A DNA stretch of 64,000 nt from WHSW01 sp963821025 (GCA_963821025.1 CAWGCG010000003.1:1364001-1428000); one strand, 5' to 3'; numbered from the stretch's first letter, positions 15,757-25,377 are shown. Numbers and translations are program-made. The notes: a model not told the origin generated them from the letters alone.

Positions 15757-17331
15757 ATGGATCAGTTCGACTACGTCGTCGTCGGCGGCGGCACCGCGGG
15801 CTGCGTGGTCGCAGCGCGCCTGTCCGAGGACCCCGAGACGAGCGTCTGCCTGCTGGAGGCCGGACCCTCCGACGTCGGTGACCAGGCGATCCTCGACCTC
15901 GAAGCCTGGATGGCGCTGCTCGAGTCGGGCTACGACTGGGACTATGAGATCGAGCCGCAGGAGCGCGGCAACTCGTTCATGCGCCACGCCCGGGCGAGGG
16001 TGCTGGGCGGCTGCTCGTCGCACAACTCGTGCATCGCCTTCTGGACCCCCGCCGAGGACCTCGACCAGTGGGTCTCGATGGGGTGCGAGGGCTGGAGCGC
16101 GGAGGAGTGCTTCCCGCTGCTCAAGCGGCTCGAGAACAACAGCGCCGAGGGCGACCACCACGGGCGCGAGGGGCCGGTGAAGCTGCGCGACGTGCCCCCC
16201 GACGACCCCTGCGGCGCCGCCCTGCTCGAGGCCTGCGAGCAGGCGGGCATCCCGACCGTCCCCTTCAACACCGGCAAGACCGTCAGCCACGGAGCGAACT
16301 GGTTCCAGATCGCCTCCGACGAGAACAACGTGCGCTCCTCGTCGTCGAAGTCGTACCTGCACCCGATCATGGGCCAGCGCCCCAACCTCGACGTGCGCAC
16401 CGGATGCCGCGCAAAGCGGCTGCTGTTCGACAACGAGAAGCGCTGCATCGGCGCCGAGTACATCGGCCTCGACCTCTTCCGCTCGATCGAGGTCGGCGCC
16501 CGCCGCGAGGTGATCCTGAGCTGCGGGTCGATCGACGACCCGAAGCTGCTCATGCTCTCAGGCATCGGGCCGGCCGAGCACCTGCGCGAATTCGGGATCG
16601 ACGTCGTCGTCGACTCCCCCGGCGTCGGCGAGAACCTCGAGGACCACCCCGAGGGCCTGGTGATGTGGGACGCGAAGAAGCCGATGGTCACCACCTCGAC
16701 CCAGTGGTGGGAGATCGGCATCTTCACGATGACCGAGGAGGGCCTCGACCGGCCCGACCTGATGTTCCACTACGGCTCGGTCCCGTTCGACATGAACCTG
16801 ATCCGCCGCGGCTACCCGACGACCGAGAACGCCTTCTGCCTGACGCCGAACGTCACCCACGCGCGGTCGCTGGGAACGGTGCGCCTGCGCACCCGCGACT
16901 TCCGCGACAAGCCGAAAGTCGACCCGCGCTACTTCACCGATCCCCACGACGAGCGGGTGATGCTGCACGGGGTGAGGCTGGCGCGCGAGATCGTCTCGCA
17001 GTCGCCGATGGACGAGTGGCGCGGCGACGAGCTCGCGCCGGGGCCGGATGCCCAGTCGGACGACGAGCTGCTCGAGTACATCCACAAGACGCACAACACC
17101 GTCTACCACCCGTCCTGCACCGTGCCCATGGGCGCCGTCGACGACGCCGACGCGCCGCTCGACCCCCGGCTGCGGGTCAAGGGCGTGCGCGGGCTGCGCG
17201 TCTGCGACGGGTCGATCATGCCGTTCCTGGTTGCCCCGAACCCGGTGATCACCACGACGATGATCGGCGAGAAGTGCGCCGACATGGTCAAGGAGGACGC
17301 CGGCAAGCTCGCCGAGGCCGCCGCGGGCTGA
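15757..17331 (+). CDS. GMC-family oxidoreductase, choline dehydrogenase-like
   Basis: A 524-residue FAD flavoprotein of the glucose-methanol-choline family. Seen: the N-terminal FAD motif VVVGGGTAGCVVAARLSED (7-25), the GMC signature region ARVLGGCSSHNSCI (about 75-88), the C-terminal active-site His in VYHPSCTVPMG (about 452) and the closing FAD segment FLVAPNPVITTTMIG. It has AGAGGAGAG upstream of its ATG. Located between an APC permease and an aldehyde dehydrogenase, it fits oxidation of choline to betaine aldehyde. Many GMC enzymes act on other alcohols, so choline rests on context. Confidence 0.83.
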   Translation: MDQFDYVVVGGGTAGCVVAARLSEDPETSVCLLEAGPSDVGDQAILDLEAWMALLESGYDWDYEIEPQERGNSFMRHARARVLGGCSSHNSCIAFWTPAEDLDQWVSMGCEGWSAEECFPLLKRLENNSAEGDHHGREGPVKLRDVPPDDPCGAALLEACEQAGIPTVPFNTGKTVSHGANWFQIASDENNVRSSSSKSYLHPIMGQRPNLDVRTGCRAKRLLFDNEKRCIGAEYIGLDLFRSIEVGARREVILSCGSIDDPKLLMLSGIGPAEHLREFGIDVVVDSPGVGENLEDHPEGLVMWDAKKPMVTTSTQWWEIGIFTMTEEGLDRPDLMFHYGSVPFDMNLIRRGYPTTENAFCLTPNVTHARSLGTVRLRTRDFRDKPKVDPRYFTDPHDERVMLHGVRLAREIVSQSPMDEWRGDELAPGPDAQSDDELLEYIHKTHNTVYHPSCTVPMGAVDDADAPLDPRLRVKGVRGLRVCDGSIMPFLVAPNPVITTTMIGEKCADMVKEDAGKLAEAAAG

Positions 17332-17338
17332 GCCGGGC

Positions 17339-18790
17339 GTGGCGACGACGATGACGACCCGGATGTTCATCGACGGCGAGTGGTGCGACGCCGCCAGCGG
17401 CGCCACCGTCGAGGCGACAAGCCCGGCGACGGGGGAGTCGCTCGGACCGGTTGCCGAGGGCAGCCGCCAGGACGCGCAGCGCGCGATCGCGGCGGCCAAC
17501 GCCTCCTTCGGAGCCTGGGCCGGGCGCACGGGATTCGAGCGGGCGGCGCTCCTGCACCGGGTGGCGGATGCGTGCGAGCGCCGTCGCGACGACCTCGCGC
17601 GGATCTGCACCCTCGACCAGGGCAAGCCGCTCAAGGCCGAGTCCGACGTCGAGGTCGGAGAGCTGATCGAGTTCTGGCGCATGGCGGCCGAGGACGCCAA
17701 GCGGATCGAGGGCAAGATCCCCGAGACCGCCGCGCCGGGGAGGCTCGTGCTGCTTCTGCGGCGACCGGTCGGGGTGCTCGGGCTGATCACGCCCTGGAAC
17801 TGGCCGTACACGATGCCCGCGGAGGTGCTCGCCCCAGCGCTCGCCTGCGGCTGCCCGGTGGTCTGGACGCCGGCCCCCTCGACGGCGGTGTGCTCGGGTG
17901 TGCTGGCCGAGTGCGTCGTCGAGGCCGACCTGCCGCCCGGGGTGTTCAACTTCGTCCTCGGGCCGGGGCCGGAGGTCGGTGACGAGCTGGCGGTCAACCC
18001 GGGCACGCGGGCGGTCGCCTTCACCGGCTCGACCCAGACCGGGCTGATCGTCGCTCGCCAGGCGGCGGGCAAGGCGCAGCTGCTGGAGATGGGCGGCAAC
18101 GGCCCGTTCGTGGTCATGGACGATGCCGACCTCGACGCCGCCGCCGAGGCCGCCGTCGTCGGCTGCTTCTTCGGCGCCGGCCAGAGCTGCTCGGCGGCGG
18201 AGCGCCTGCTCGTCCACGAGGCGGTGCGTGAGGAGTTCGTCGAGAAGCTGGCGGAGCAGGTCGAGCGCGACGTCCGGCTCGGCGATCCGCTGGAGGAGGC
18301 GACGACGCTGGGTCCGCTCAACAACGAGCCGGGCGCCGCGAAGATGGACGCACACGTCGCCGACGCGGTCGACCGCGGCGCGGAGGTCGTCGCCGGCGGC
18401 CGGCGAGCCGAGGGCTTCCCGACCCGGCTCTACTGGCCCGCGACGGTGCTCGACCGGGTGTCGCCGGACTCGATCGCGGTCACCGAGGAGACCTTCGGGC
18501 CGATAGCCCCGATCGTTTCGGTGAGCTCGCTCGACGATGCCATCGCGCAGACGAATGCCCAGACGTTCGGGCTCATGGCCGCGATCTTCACGCGCGATCT
18601 GGCGGCCGGTCTCCGGTACGCGGACGCGGTCCCGATGGGGCTCGTGAACATCAACGAGACCACCAACTACTGGGAGGTCCACCTCCCGTGGGGCGGCGGA
18701 GGTCGCTCCGAGAGCGGCATCGGCCGCGTCGGCGGGCCCTATCCGATGGACACGCTCACCGAGCTCCAGACGGTGCTCATTCACACCTGA
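17339..18790 (+). CDS. NAD(P)-dependent aldehyde dehydrogenase, betaine-aldehyde type
   Basis: A 483-residue ALDH. Seen: ITPWNWPYTMP near residue 155, the general base in EMGGNGP (about 250) and the nucleophile Cys284 in GQSCSAAERL, followed by EETFGPIAP and the C-terminal WGGGGRSESGIGR. The start is GTG, 7 bases after the GMC stop, so translation is probably coupled. It would oxidise the aldehyde made by the GMC enzyme, turning betaine aldehyde into glycine betaine. The sequence is a generic group-X ALDH and the substrate is read from its neighbour. Confidence 0.83.
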   Translation: MATTMTTRMFIDGEWCDAASGATVEATSPATGESLGPVAEGSRQDAQRAIAAANASFGAWAGRTGFERAALLHRVADACERRRDDLARICTLDQGKPLKAESDVEVGELIEFWRMAAEDAKRIEGKIPETAAPGRLVLLLRRPVGVLGLITPWNWPYTMPAEVLAPALACGCPVVWTPAPSTAVCSGVLAECVVEADLPPGVFNFVLGPGPEVGDELAVNPGTRAVAFTGSTQTGLIVARQAAGKAQLLEMGGNGPFVVMDDADLDAAAEAAVVGCFFGAGQSCSAAERLLVHEAVREEFVEKLAEQVERDVRLGDPLEEATTLGPLNNEPGAAKMDAHVADAVDRGAEVVAGGRRAEGFPTRLYWPATVLDRVSPDSIAVTEETFGPIAPIVSVSSLDDAIAQTNAQTFGLMAAIFTRDLAAGLRYADAVPMGLVNINETTNYWEVHLPWGGGGRSESGIGRVGGPYPMDTLTELQTVLIHT

Positions 18791-19084
18791 TCGTCAGGGC
18801 CCGGTACTCCGCCATCGCGTCGACCAGCCACTCGGCGTGATCGTTTGACCGCCTCGATCGGGGCCCGCCGGGAGTCGGCTTCAGCCGCGGTGCCGGCGCG
18901 CTCGGGCGCCTTGATCCGGGCCATCGTCCCCGCGGGTTGATACGCGAAGCTCGTGCCTTCGATCTCGCCGCTTATGATGACGACGCAGCGGTCATGCGGC
19001 GTTACGTGGACCAAGGGTGATGCTTCCTGGCGCACGGGTCTGAAATATCACGTTGGGGGCGGGCCGCCAGCCCGAATTGATCTC
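18791..19084. other. Intergenic stretch before the dimethylglycine dehydrogenase-like gene
   Basis: No convincing gene. Frames are open on both strands, but their products are not protein-like. The stretch may contain the promoter or leader of the downstream gene; no clear -35/-10 pair or riboswitch was recognised. Confidence 0.45.
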
Positions 19085-21625
19085 TTGGCGGACGAGGCCC
19101 AGCGATCCAGCGCCCTCCCGGCGACGGCCCGCGCGGTCGTGATCGGTGCCGGGATCGTCGGCAACAGCATCGTCCACCACCTCGCCCGCCTCGGGTGGCG
19201 CGACCTCGTGCTGCTCGACAAGGGGCCGCTGCCGAACCCGGGCGGCTCGACCGGGCACGCCTCGAACTTCATCTACCCCGTGGACCACTCGCGTGAGATG
19301 ACCGCACTGACGCTCGACACCGTCGACCAGTACGCGCGGCTTGGCGTGCTCACGGTGTGCGGCGGGATCGAGGTCGCTCGAACCGAGGAGCGGATGCAGG
19401 AGCTGGCCCGGCGGATGGCCTCCGCCGCCTCGTGGGGAGTGGAGGGCGTCTCCCTGGTGACCCCGGCGGAGATCAAGGAGCTCGTGCCCTATATCGACGA
19501 GAGCGTGATCGTCGGTGGCTTCTACTCGGAGGGCGTGGGTGTGGTCGACTCACTGCGCGCGGGGACGCTGATGCGCGAGCAGGCCCAGGAGACGGGCGCC
19601 CTCACCGTCTCGGCGAACAACGAGGTCCTCGGCATCGACGTCGAGCGCGGGCGGGTCAGGCGGGTCCGCACGACCAGGGGCGAGATCGAGACGGAGGCGA
19701 TGGTGATCTGCTGCGGCGTCTGGAGCCCGCGGGTGGCGCGCATGGCCGGGGCCTCGATCCCGTTGACGCCGGCGGTTCACCAGATGATCGACATCGGCCC
19801 CGTCCCGCGCTTCGCCGACGCGCAGAGCGCGATCGAGTTCCCGATCGTCCGCGACATGGACACCAACATGTACGAGCGCCAGGACGGCACCGGGCTCGAG
19901 GTGGGCTCCTACGCACACCGGCCGATCCTCCACGATCCCGACGAGATCCCCTCGGTCGAGGAGGCCGCGCTCTCTCCGACGGAGTTCCCCTTCACCCAGG
20001 ACGACTTCGCGGCTCAGATGGAGCAGGCGCTGGAGTTGATGCCGGAGATCGTCGGAGACGAGTCGGTGGGGATCAAGTATGCGATCAACGGCCTGCTCTC
20101 GCTGACGCCGGACGGGATGCCGGTCGTGGGCGAGACGCCGGAGGTCAAGGGGCTCTGGTCCGCCGCGGCCGTCTGGGTCAAGGAGGGCCCCGGCGTCGGG
20201 CGCGCTGTCGCCGAGTGGATGGTCGGTGGCGAATCCGAGATCGACGTGCACGGGGCCGATATCGCCCGCTTCCACGAGTGCCAGAAGAGCGTCGAGCACG
20301 TGAAGTCGCGCGCCGCCGAGGGCTTCAACAAGACCTATGGGATCGTCCACCCCGGGGAGCAGTGGGAGTCGGACCGCCAGGTCAGGCTGCCGCCGTTCTA
20401 CGCACGCGAGCGCGAGCTCGGCGCCGTGTTCTTCGAGGCCGCCGGCTGGGAGCGGCCGCACTGGTACGAGTCGAACGAGCCGCTGCTCGAGGAGTACGCC
20501 GACCGGGTCTCAGGGCGCGAGGCCGAATGGGATGCGCGCTGGTGGTCCCCGATCATCAACGCCGAGCACCTGGCGATGCGCGATCGGGTCGCGATGATCG
20601 ACCTCACCGCCTTCTGCATCTTCGACATCGTCGGCCCCGGGGCGCTCGAGAGCGTGCAGCAGGTCGCCGTCCGTCAGATGGACGTCAAGCATGGGCGGGT
20701 CGTCTACACCCCGATCCTCACCCCCAGCGGCGGCTTCCGAGCCGACCTCACGATCATGCGCCTCGGCGACGACCACTTCAGGGTGGTCACCGGTGGCGGA
20801 TCCGGCATGGCGGACCGCAAGTGGTTCGCCGACCACCTGACGGAGGACGGCACAGCACAGATCTTCGACCTCACCTCGAGCTGGTGCACGCTCGGGCTCT
20901 GGGGGCCGAGGGCGCGCGACGTGCTCGCGGGCATCACCAGCGACGACATCTCGCACGAGGGCTTCCCGTTCGCGTCCTGTCGGACGATCGAGGTCGGCTC
21001 GCTGCGCACCCTGGCGTCGCGCATCTCCTACGTCGGCGATCTGGGCTGGGAGCTCTACGTCCCGCTCGAGCAGGGCGCAAGGCTCTGGGAGATCGTCTGG
21101 GAGGCGGGGCGCCCGCATGGCGTCGTCCCGGCGGGCATCGGCGTCTACGGGACCACCGGACGGCTGGAGAAGTGCTACCGGGCCTACGGCTTCGAGCTCG
21201 ACGGCGAGTACAACGTCGTCGAGGCTGGGATGGCATGGGGGAAGGTGAAGGAGCAGGACTTCGTCGGCAAGGAGGCGCACGTGCGCCAGCGCGAGGAGGA
21301 GCCGGCGGCGGTGCTCTGCACACTCACGGTCGACGACCACAGCTCGAGCAACGGGCAGAAGCGCTACATGCTCGGCGGAGAACCGATCCTGACGCGGGAC
21401 GGCACTCCGCCCACCGACCGCCATGGCCGCCGCTCGTTCGTCACCAGCGCCGGGGCGGGCCCGTCGCTCGGCAAGCACATCCTGCTCTCCTACCTGCCAC
21501 CCGAGTACGCCAACGTCGGGGAGGCGCTGGCCGTCGAGTACATGGGCGAGCGCTACCCGGTGACCGTGGAGCGAGCCGACTCGACGCCGCTGTTCGATCC
21601 CGACAGCGAACGGGTCCGCTCGTAG
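19085..21625 (+). CDS. Dimethylglycine/sarcosine dehydrogenase-like FAD-GcvT fusion protein
   Basis: About 846 residues: a DAO-type FAD domain (about 10-390) followed by a linker and a GcvT-type folate-binding domain (about 480-840), the architecture of dimethylglycine and sarcosine dehydrogenases. The FAD motif VVIGAGIVGNSIVHHLARLG begins near residue 18. GSTGHASNF near 58 keeps the His that carries covalent FAD in mammalian DMGDH. Such enzymes demethylate N-methyl amines, pass electrons to ETF and the one-carbon unit to THF as 5,10-methylene-THF. The ETF genes follow at once. The start is uncertain: the frame is open from ATGs at 18953/18974/18977, but homology begins just after TTG 19085, which was chosen without a clear ribosome site. 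Confidence 0.8.
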   Translation: MADEAQRSSALPATARAVVIGAGIVGNSIVHHLARLGWRDLVLLDKGPLPNPGGSTGHASNFIYPVDHSREMTALTLDTVDQYARLGVLTVCGGIEVARTEERMQELARRMASAASWGVEGVSLVTPAEIKELVPYIDESVIVGGFYSEGVGVVDSLRAGTLMREQAQETGALTVSANNEVLGIDVERGRVRRVRTTRGEIETEAMVICCGVWSPRVARMAGASIPLTPAVHQMIDIGPVPRFADAQSAIEFPIVRDMDTNMYERQDGTGLEVGSYAHRPILHDPDEIPSVEEAALSPTEFPFTQDDFAAQMEQALELMPEIVGDESVGIKYAINGLLSLTPDGMPVVGETPEVKGLWSAAAVWVKEGPGVGRAVAEWMVGGESEIDVHGADIARFHECQKSVEHVKSRAAEGFNKTYGIVHPGEQWESDRQVRLPPFYARERELGAVFFEAAGWERPHWYESNEPLLEEYADRVSGREAEWDARWWSPIINAEHLAMRDRVAMIDLTAFCIFDIVGPGALESVQQVAVRQMDVKHGRVVYTPILTPSGGFRADLTIMRLGDDHFRVVTGGGSGMADRKWFADHLTEDGTAQIFDLTSSWCTLGLWGPRARDVLAGITSDDISHEGFPFASCRTIEVGSLRTLASRISYVGDLGWELYVPLEQGARLWEIVWEAGRPHGVVPAGIGVYGTTGRLEKCYRAYGFELDGEYNVVEAGMAWGKVKEQDFVGKEAHVRQREEEPAAVLCTLTVDDHSSSNGQKRYMLGGEPILTRDGTPPTDRHGRRSFVTSAGAGPSLGKHILLSYLPPEYANVGEALAVEYMGERYPVTVERADSTPLFDPDSERVRS

Positions 21626-21638
21626 TGGCCCGCCGGGG

Positions 21639-22403
21639 ATGAGGATCCTCGTCTGCGTCAAGCGGGTGCCGCTGACGGGCGGTCGGATGGTCCTGACCGA
21701 CGACGAGCGGGCACTCCAGACGCGTCATCTCGGCTTCACGATCAGCCCGCACGAGGAGTGCGGGGTCGAGCAGGCGGTGCGCTTGGTCGAGCAGCACGGC
21801 GGCGACGTGACCGTGCTGACGCTCGGGCCCGCCGAGGCCGAGGAGCAGGTCCGCGACTCGCTCGCGATCGGGGGCGATCGCGGCATGGTCCTCGTCACCG
21901 ACGGCGAGGAATGGGACCCCCAGGCGACGACGGGGGCGATCCTCGACGCGATCGAGGCCGAGCGCGCGAACGGCGGGGAGCACGACCTGATCATCTTCGG
22001 CAACGAGTCGGCGGACTCGGGCAACTACCAGGTCGGGATCCGGGTCGCGCACGCCCTCGGGCGGCCGGTCGTCACCGGCCTCAAGGGGCTGTCAGTCGAG
22101 GACGGCTTCGCTCGCTGCGAGCAGGAGACGCCCGGGGGCCGCGACGCCTATCGGGTCCCGCTGCCCGCGGTGGTTAGCGTCCTCGAGGGAATCAACCTCC
22201 CGCGCTACCCGTCTGTGCCGGCGAAGCTTCGTGCCCGGCAGAAGCCAGTCGAGACGAGCACCCCCGAGCGACCTGAACCGCGCCTGCAGATGGTCCGCCT
22301 CCGGGTTCCCCCGGGGCAGGGAAAGCAGGCGGAGATCCTCGGCAACGGTCCCGAGGCGGCGCCGGCGGTCGTCGAGATGATGCGCGACCTGGGGGTGGCG
22401 TAG
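21639..22403 (+). CDS. etfB: Electron transfer flavoprotein beta subunit
   Basis: A 254-residue ETF small subunit binding AMP. The opening MRILVCVKRVPLTGG and the segments ISPHEECGVEQAVRL and LIIFGNESADSGNYQVG follow the family. It lies 13 bases after the dehydrogenase gene and its stop overlaps the ETF alpha start, so the pair is made together. It takes electrons from the adjacent flavin dehydrogenase(s) and passes them on as part of the ETF heterodimer in the cytoplasm. Confidence 0.92.
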   Translation: MRILVCVKRVPLTGGRMVLTDDERALQTRHLGFTISPHEECGVEQAVRLVEQHGGDVTVLTLGPAEAEEQVRDSLAIGGDRGMVLVTDGEEWDPQATTGAILDAIEAERANGGEHDLIIFGNESADSGNYQVGIRVAHALGRPVVTGLKGLSVEDGFARCEQETPGGRDAYRVPLPAVVSVLEGINLPRYPSVPAKLRARQKPVETSTPERPEPRLQMVRLRVPPGQGKQAEILGNGPEAAPAVVEMMRDLGVA

Positions 22404-23371
22404 TGGTGCTGGTCCTGGTCGAGCACGACGGCCCGGAGGTCGACGAGCTATCCCTTCAGGCGCTCGCGCTCGCGCGCGAGCTGGCCAGGGGCGAGCCGGT
22501 GAGCGCGCTGCTCGTCGGAGCGGGCACCCGCGAGGCGGCGGCGCAGCTGGCCGCTCACGGACTGAGCACCGCCCACGTCGCCGAGGACGAGCGACTCGGC
22601 GCATATGCCCCGGGTGCTTGGGCCACGAGCCTGATCGAGCTGGTGGACCGGCTCCAGCCGAGCGCCGTCGTCGCCGCGGGCACGAATCGCGGTAACGAGG
22701 TGCTGGCTCACGTCGCCGCCCGGATGGACCTGCCGTTCGCCGCCAACTGCACCCAGGTCGCCGGGGAGCGGCCCCTCGAGCTGACTCGCCTGCGCTGGGG
22801 CGGGAGCCTGCTCGAGGAGGCGCGCCTGCACGGCGAGCCGGCGCTGCTCTCGGTCGCGCCGCATGCGGTCGCGGCGGTGGCCGTGGACGGGGCCGACGCG
22901 CCCGCGATCGAGGCATTCACGCCCACCCTCGACGAGACCGACTTGCTGGTCCAGGTGGCCGAGCACGTCAGCACGGAGACCAGCGGCGTATCGCTTCCCG
23001 AGGCCAAGGTCGTTGTCAGCGGCGGCCGGGGCGTCGGCTCGGCCGAGGGCTTCGGGATCCTCGAGGAGCTGGCGGCCCTCCTCGGCGCTGCCGTCGGCTG
23101 CTCCAGGGTCGTTACCAGTTCCGGCTGGCGCCCGCACACCGACCAGGTCGGCCAGACGGGCACCAAGGTCGCGCCCGACCTCTACATCGCCTGCGGGATC
23201 AGCGGCGCCACCCAGCACATCGCAGGCTGCAAGGGCGCCAAGACGATCCTCGCCATCAACTCCGACCCCGAGGCGCCGATCATGGCCAGCGCCGACTACG
23301 CGGTGATCGGTGACCTGACCGAGATCGTGCCCGCCGTGACCGCCGAGCTCAGGAAGGCGGCTGGCTCATAG
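22403..23371 (+). CDS. etfA: Electron transfer flavoprotein alpha subunit
   Basis: A 322-residue ETF large subunit carrying the redox FAD. The C-terminal domain shows the FAD-binding series SGWRPHTDQVGQTGTKV, LYIACGISGATQHIAGCKG and ILAINSDPEAPIMASADY. The start is GTG overlapping the last base of etfB (TAGTG), which indicates tight coupling. The dedicated downstream partner appears to be the membrane Fe-S protein that begins 2 bases after its stop. Confidence 0.93.
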   Translation: MVLVLVEHDGPEVDELSLQALALARELARGEPVSALLVGAGTREAAAQLAAHGLSTAHVAEDERLGAYAPGAWATSLIELVDRLQPSAVVAAGTNRGNEVLAHVAARMDLPFAANCTQVAGERPLELTRLRWGGSLLEEARLHGEPALLSVAPHAVAAVAVDGADAPAIEAFTPTLDETDLLVQVAEHVSTETSGVSLPEAKVVVSGGRGVGSAEGFGILEELAALLGAAVGCSRVVTSSGWRPHTDQVGQTGTKVAPDLYIACGISGATQHIAGCKGAKTILAINSDPEAPIMASADYAVIGDLTEIVPAVTAELRKAAGS

Positions 23372-23373
23372 AC

Positions 23374-25329
23374 GTGGCGATCGGAGCCGTCGCCCTCGCC
23401 GCGGCCCTCGCGGTGAGCGGCTTTCTGTTCGGCCGCCGCGCCAAGCTCCTCGTCGGCCTCGTCCGGCTCGGCGAGCCCGCCGAGCGCTTCGACGATTTGC
23501 CGCGACGGACCCGCAACGAGGCCGTGATCGTCCTCGGCCAGCGCAAGCTTCTTCAGCGCCTCGTTCCCGGGCTCATCCACGCCGCCATCTTCTGGGGCTT
23601 CCTTGTCCTCTTCCCGACGATCCTGATCGCGATGATCGGTGCGGTCGATCGCGATTCGACGCTGCCGTGGCTTGGCCACCAGGGCTGGTACGCGCTGATG
23701 GTCGACGTGTTCGTGGTGCTCGTGCTGGGCGGAGTCGTGGGTGCCGTGCTGATCCGCAAGGTGCAGCGACCGGCGCGCTTTGCGGGCAGCCACCTCGGCG
23801 AGGCCGACCTGATCCTGGCGCTGATCGCCGGCATCGTCTCGACGCTGCTGCTCTGGCACGCGACGAGGATCGCTCTGGACCTGAACGAATGGCCGGCCGC
23901 GTGGTCGCCCGTTTCCGACGCGCTCTCCGGCCTCTTCGGGGACGACTCGGCGACCGAGGTCCTCGAGCGGGCCTTCCTCTGGGCGCACGTGCTGATCATC
24001 CTCACGTTCCTCGCCTACCTCCCCCACTCCAAGCACCTGCACATCGTGACCGCGGCGGTGAACGTCTTCTTCGGCCACACCCGCCCCGGGGGCCGGCTCG
24101 AGCCGCTGCGCTTCGATGTCCCCGAGGAGGAGATGCGCTTCGGCGCCGGCACCGTTCCCGAGCTCACCTGGAAGCAGACGATGGACACCTTCTCGTGCAC
24201 CGAGTGTGGCCGCTGCCAGGACGTCTGCCCGGCCTTCAACACGGACAAGGAGCTCTCGCCGAAGCTGCTGATCATGGCGCTGCGCGACCAGGTGTTCGCG
24301 GAGGGACCGAAGTTGTTGCGAGGCGCAGAGGGCTTCGAGCCGGAGCCGCTCGTCCCCGGGGCCATCACCGACGACGTGGTCTGGGACTGCGTCACCTGCG
24401 GCGCCTGCGTACAGGAGTGCCCGGTATCGATCGAGCACGTCGACCACATCATCGATCTGCGCCGCCACCTGGTGATGGTCGACTCGCGCTTTCCGGCCGA
24501 GGCCGAGCCGATGCTGCGCGATGTCGAGCGTGCCTCGAATCCCTGGGGCAAGCCGCAGACCGAGCGCGCCGACTGGGCGGAGCGGCTCGGAGTCCGGGTC
24601 ATCGAACCCGGCGACCCCCCACCCGACCTGCTCTATTGGGTGGGGTGTGCCGCATCCTTCGACGAGCGCGCGCGCACCGCCGCCGAGTCGACCGCCAAGT
24701 TGCTCGCGGCGGCCGGCATCGACTTCGGGATTCTGGGCCCGCGCGAGGCCTGTACGGGCGACCCGGCGCGGCGCATGGGCAACGAATACCTCTTCCAGTC
24801 CTACGCGGAGCGGAACGTCAAGACGCTCAACGATGCCGGCGTCACCAAGGTCGTGGCGAGCTGCCCGCATTGCTTCAACACGATCGGCAACGAGTACCCG
24901 GACTTCGGCGGCGACTACGAGGTGATCCACCACACTGAGCTGCTGGCCGAGCTGGTACGGGAGGGACGGCTGCAACCGAACGCCGGCGCGGGCGCGATCA
25001 CCTATCACGACTCCTGCTACCTCGCACGCCACAACGACGTGCTCAGCGATCCGCGTGAGCTGGTGGCCGCGGTCGGCGAGCCGATCGAGATGGAGCGCAG
25101 CGGCAAGCGCAGCTTCTGCTGTGGCGCCGGCGGCGCGCACATGTGGATGGAGGAGCGCGCCGGCAAGATCAACGAGGAGCGCGTGCGCGAGGCTGCCGAA
25201 ACCGGCGCCGAGACGCTCGCCGTCGCCTGCCCGTTCTGCACCGTGATGCTCGACGACGGCGTGCGCCAGCGCGGCGATGAGCTACGCGTGGTCGACGTCT
25301 CGACGCTGCTCGCCGAAGCGCTGACCTAG
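23374..25329 (+). CDS. Membrane-anchored Fe-S/CCG oxidoreductase, probable ETF:quinone electron acceptor
   Basis: A 651-residue protein with an N-terminal NarI-like membrane part (about five hydrophobic helices, residues 1-235, several His that could ligate haem b), two 4Fe-4S clusters (CTECGRCQDVCP near 272-283 and CVTCGACVQECP near 340-351) and two CCG domains of the HdrD/GlpC type. The second CCG domain has FCCGAGGAHMW and CPFC; the first has a single Cys in ACTGDPARR plus SCPHC. The start is GTG, 2 bases after etfA. Related proteins next to ETF genes are proposed to replace classical ETF-QO, moving electrons from ETF to (mena)quinone. That role is inference from family and position. Confidence 0.85.
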   Translation: MAIGAVALAAALAVSGFLFGRRAKLLVGLVRLGEPAERFDDLPRRTRNEAVIVLGQRKLLQRLVPGLIHAAIFWGFLVLFPTILIAMIGAVDRDSTLPWLGHQGWYALMVDVFVVLVLGGVVGAVLIRKVQRPARFAGSHLGEADLILALIAGIVSTLLLWHATRIALDLNEWPAAWSPVSDALSGLFGDDSATEVLERAFLWAHVLIILTFLAYLPHSKHLHIVTAAVNVFFGHTRPGGRLEPLRFDVPEEEMRFGAGTVPELTWKQTMDTFSCTECGRCQDVCPAFNTDKELSPKLLIMALRDQVFAEGPKLLRGAEGFEPEPLVPGAITDDVVWDCVTCGACVQECPVSIEHVDHIIDLRRHLVMVDSRFPAEAEPMLRDVERASNPWGKPQTERADWAERLGVRVIEPGDPPPDLLYWVGCAASFDERARTAAESTAKLLAAAGIDFGILGPREACTGDPARRMGNEYLFQSYAERNVKTLNDAGVTKVVASCPHCFNTIGNEYPDFGGDYEVIHHTELLAELVREGRLQPNAGAGAITYHDSCYLARHNDVLSDPRELVAAVGEPIEMERSGKRSFCCGAGGAHMWMEERAGKINEERVREAAETGAETLAVACPFCTVMLDDGVRQRGDELRVVDVSTLLAEALT

Positions 25330-25377
25330 TCCGCCCTGCGTGCCGCCGATTCGTCTCTCGCTACCACCCGCGGATCG

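Noticed and set aside
14193..15758. 521-codon minus-strand frame opposite the APC permease
   Set aside because: Antisense of a membrane protein gene; the product is an unnatural Asp/Arg/His/Glu-rich chain with no domain.
18781..19035. 84-codon minus-strand frame between the ALDH and DMGDH-like genes
   Set aside because: The product is charged without fold periodicity and has no ribosome site; it overlaps a neighbouring gene's end.
23296..25140. 614-codon minus-strand frame opposite the Fe-S protein gene
   Set aside because: Shadow frame; the plus-strand product has Fe-S and CCG motifs, the minus product none.
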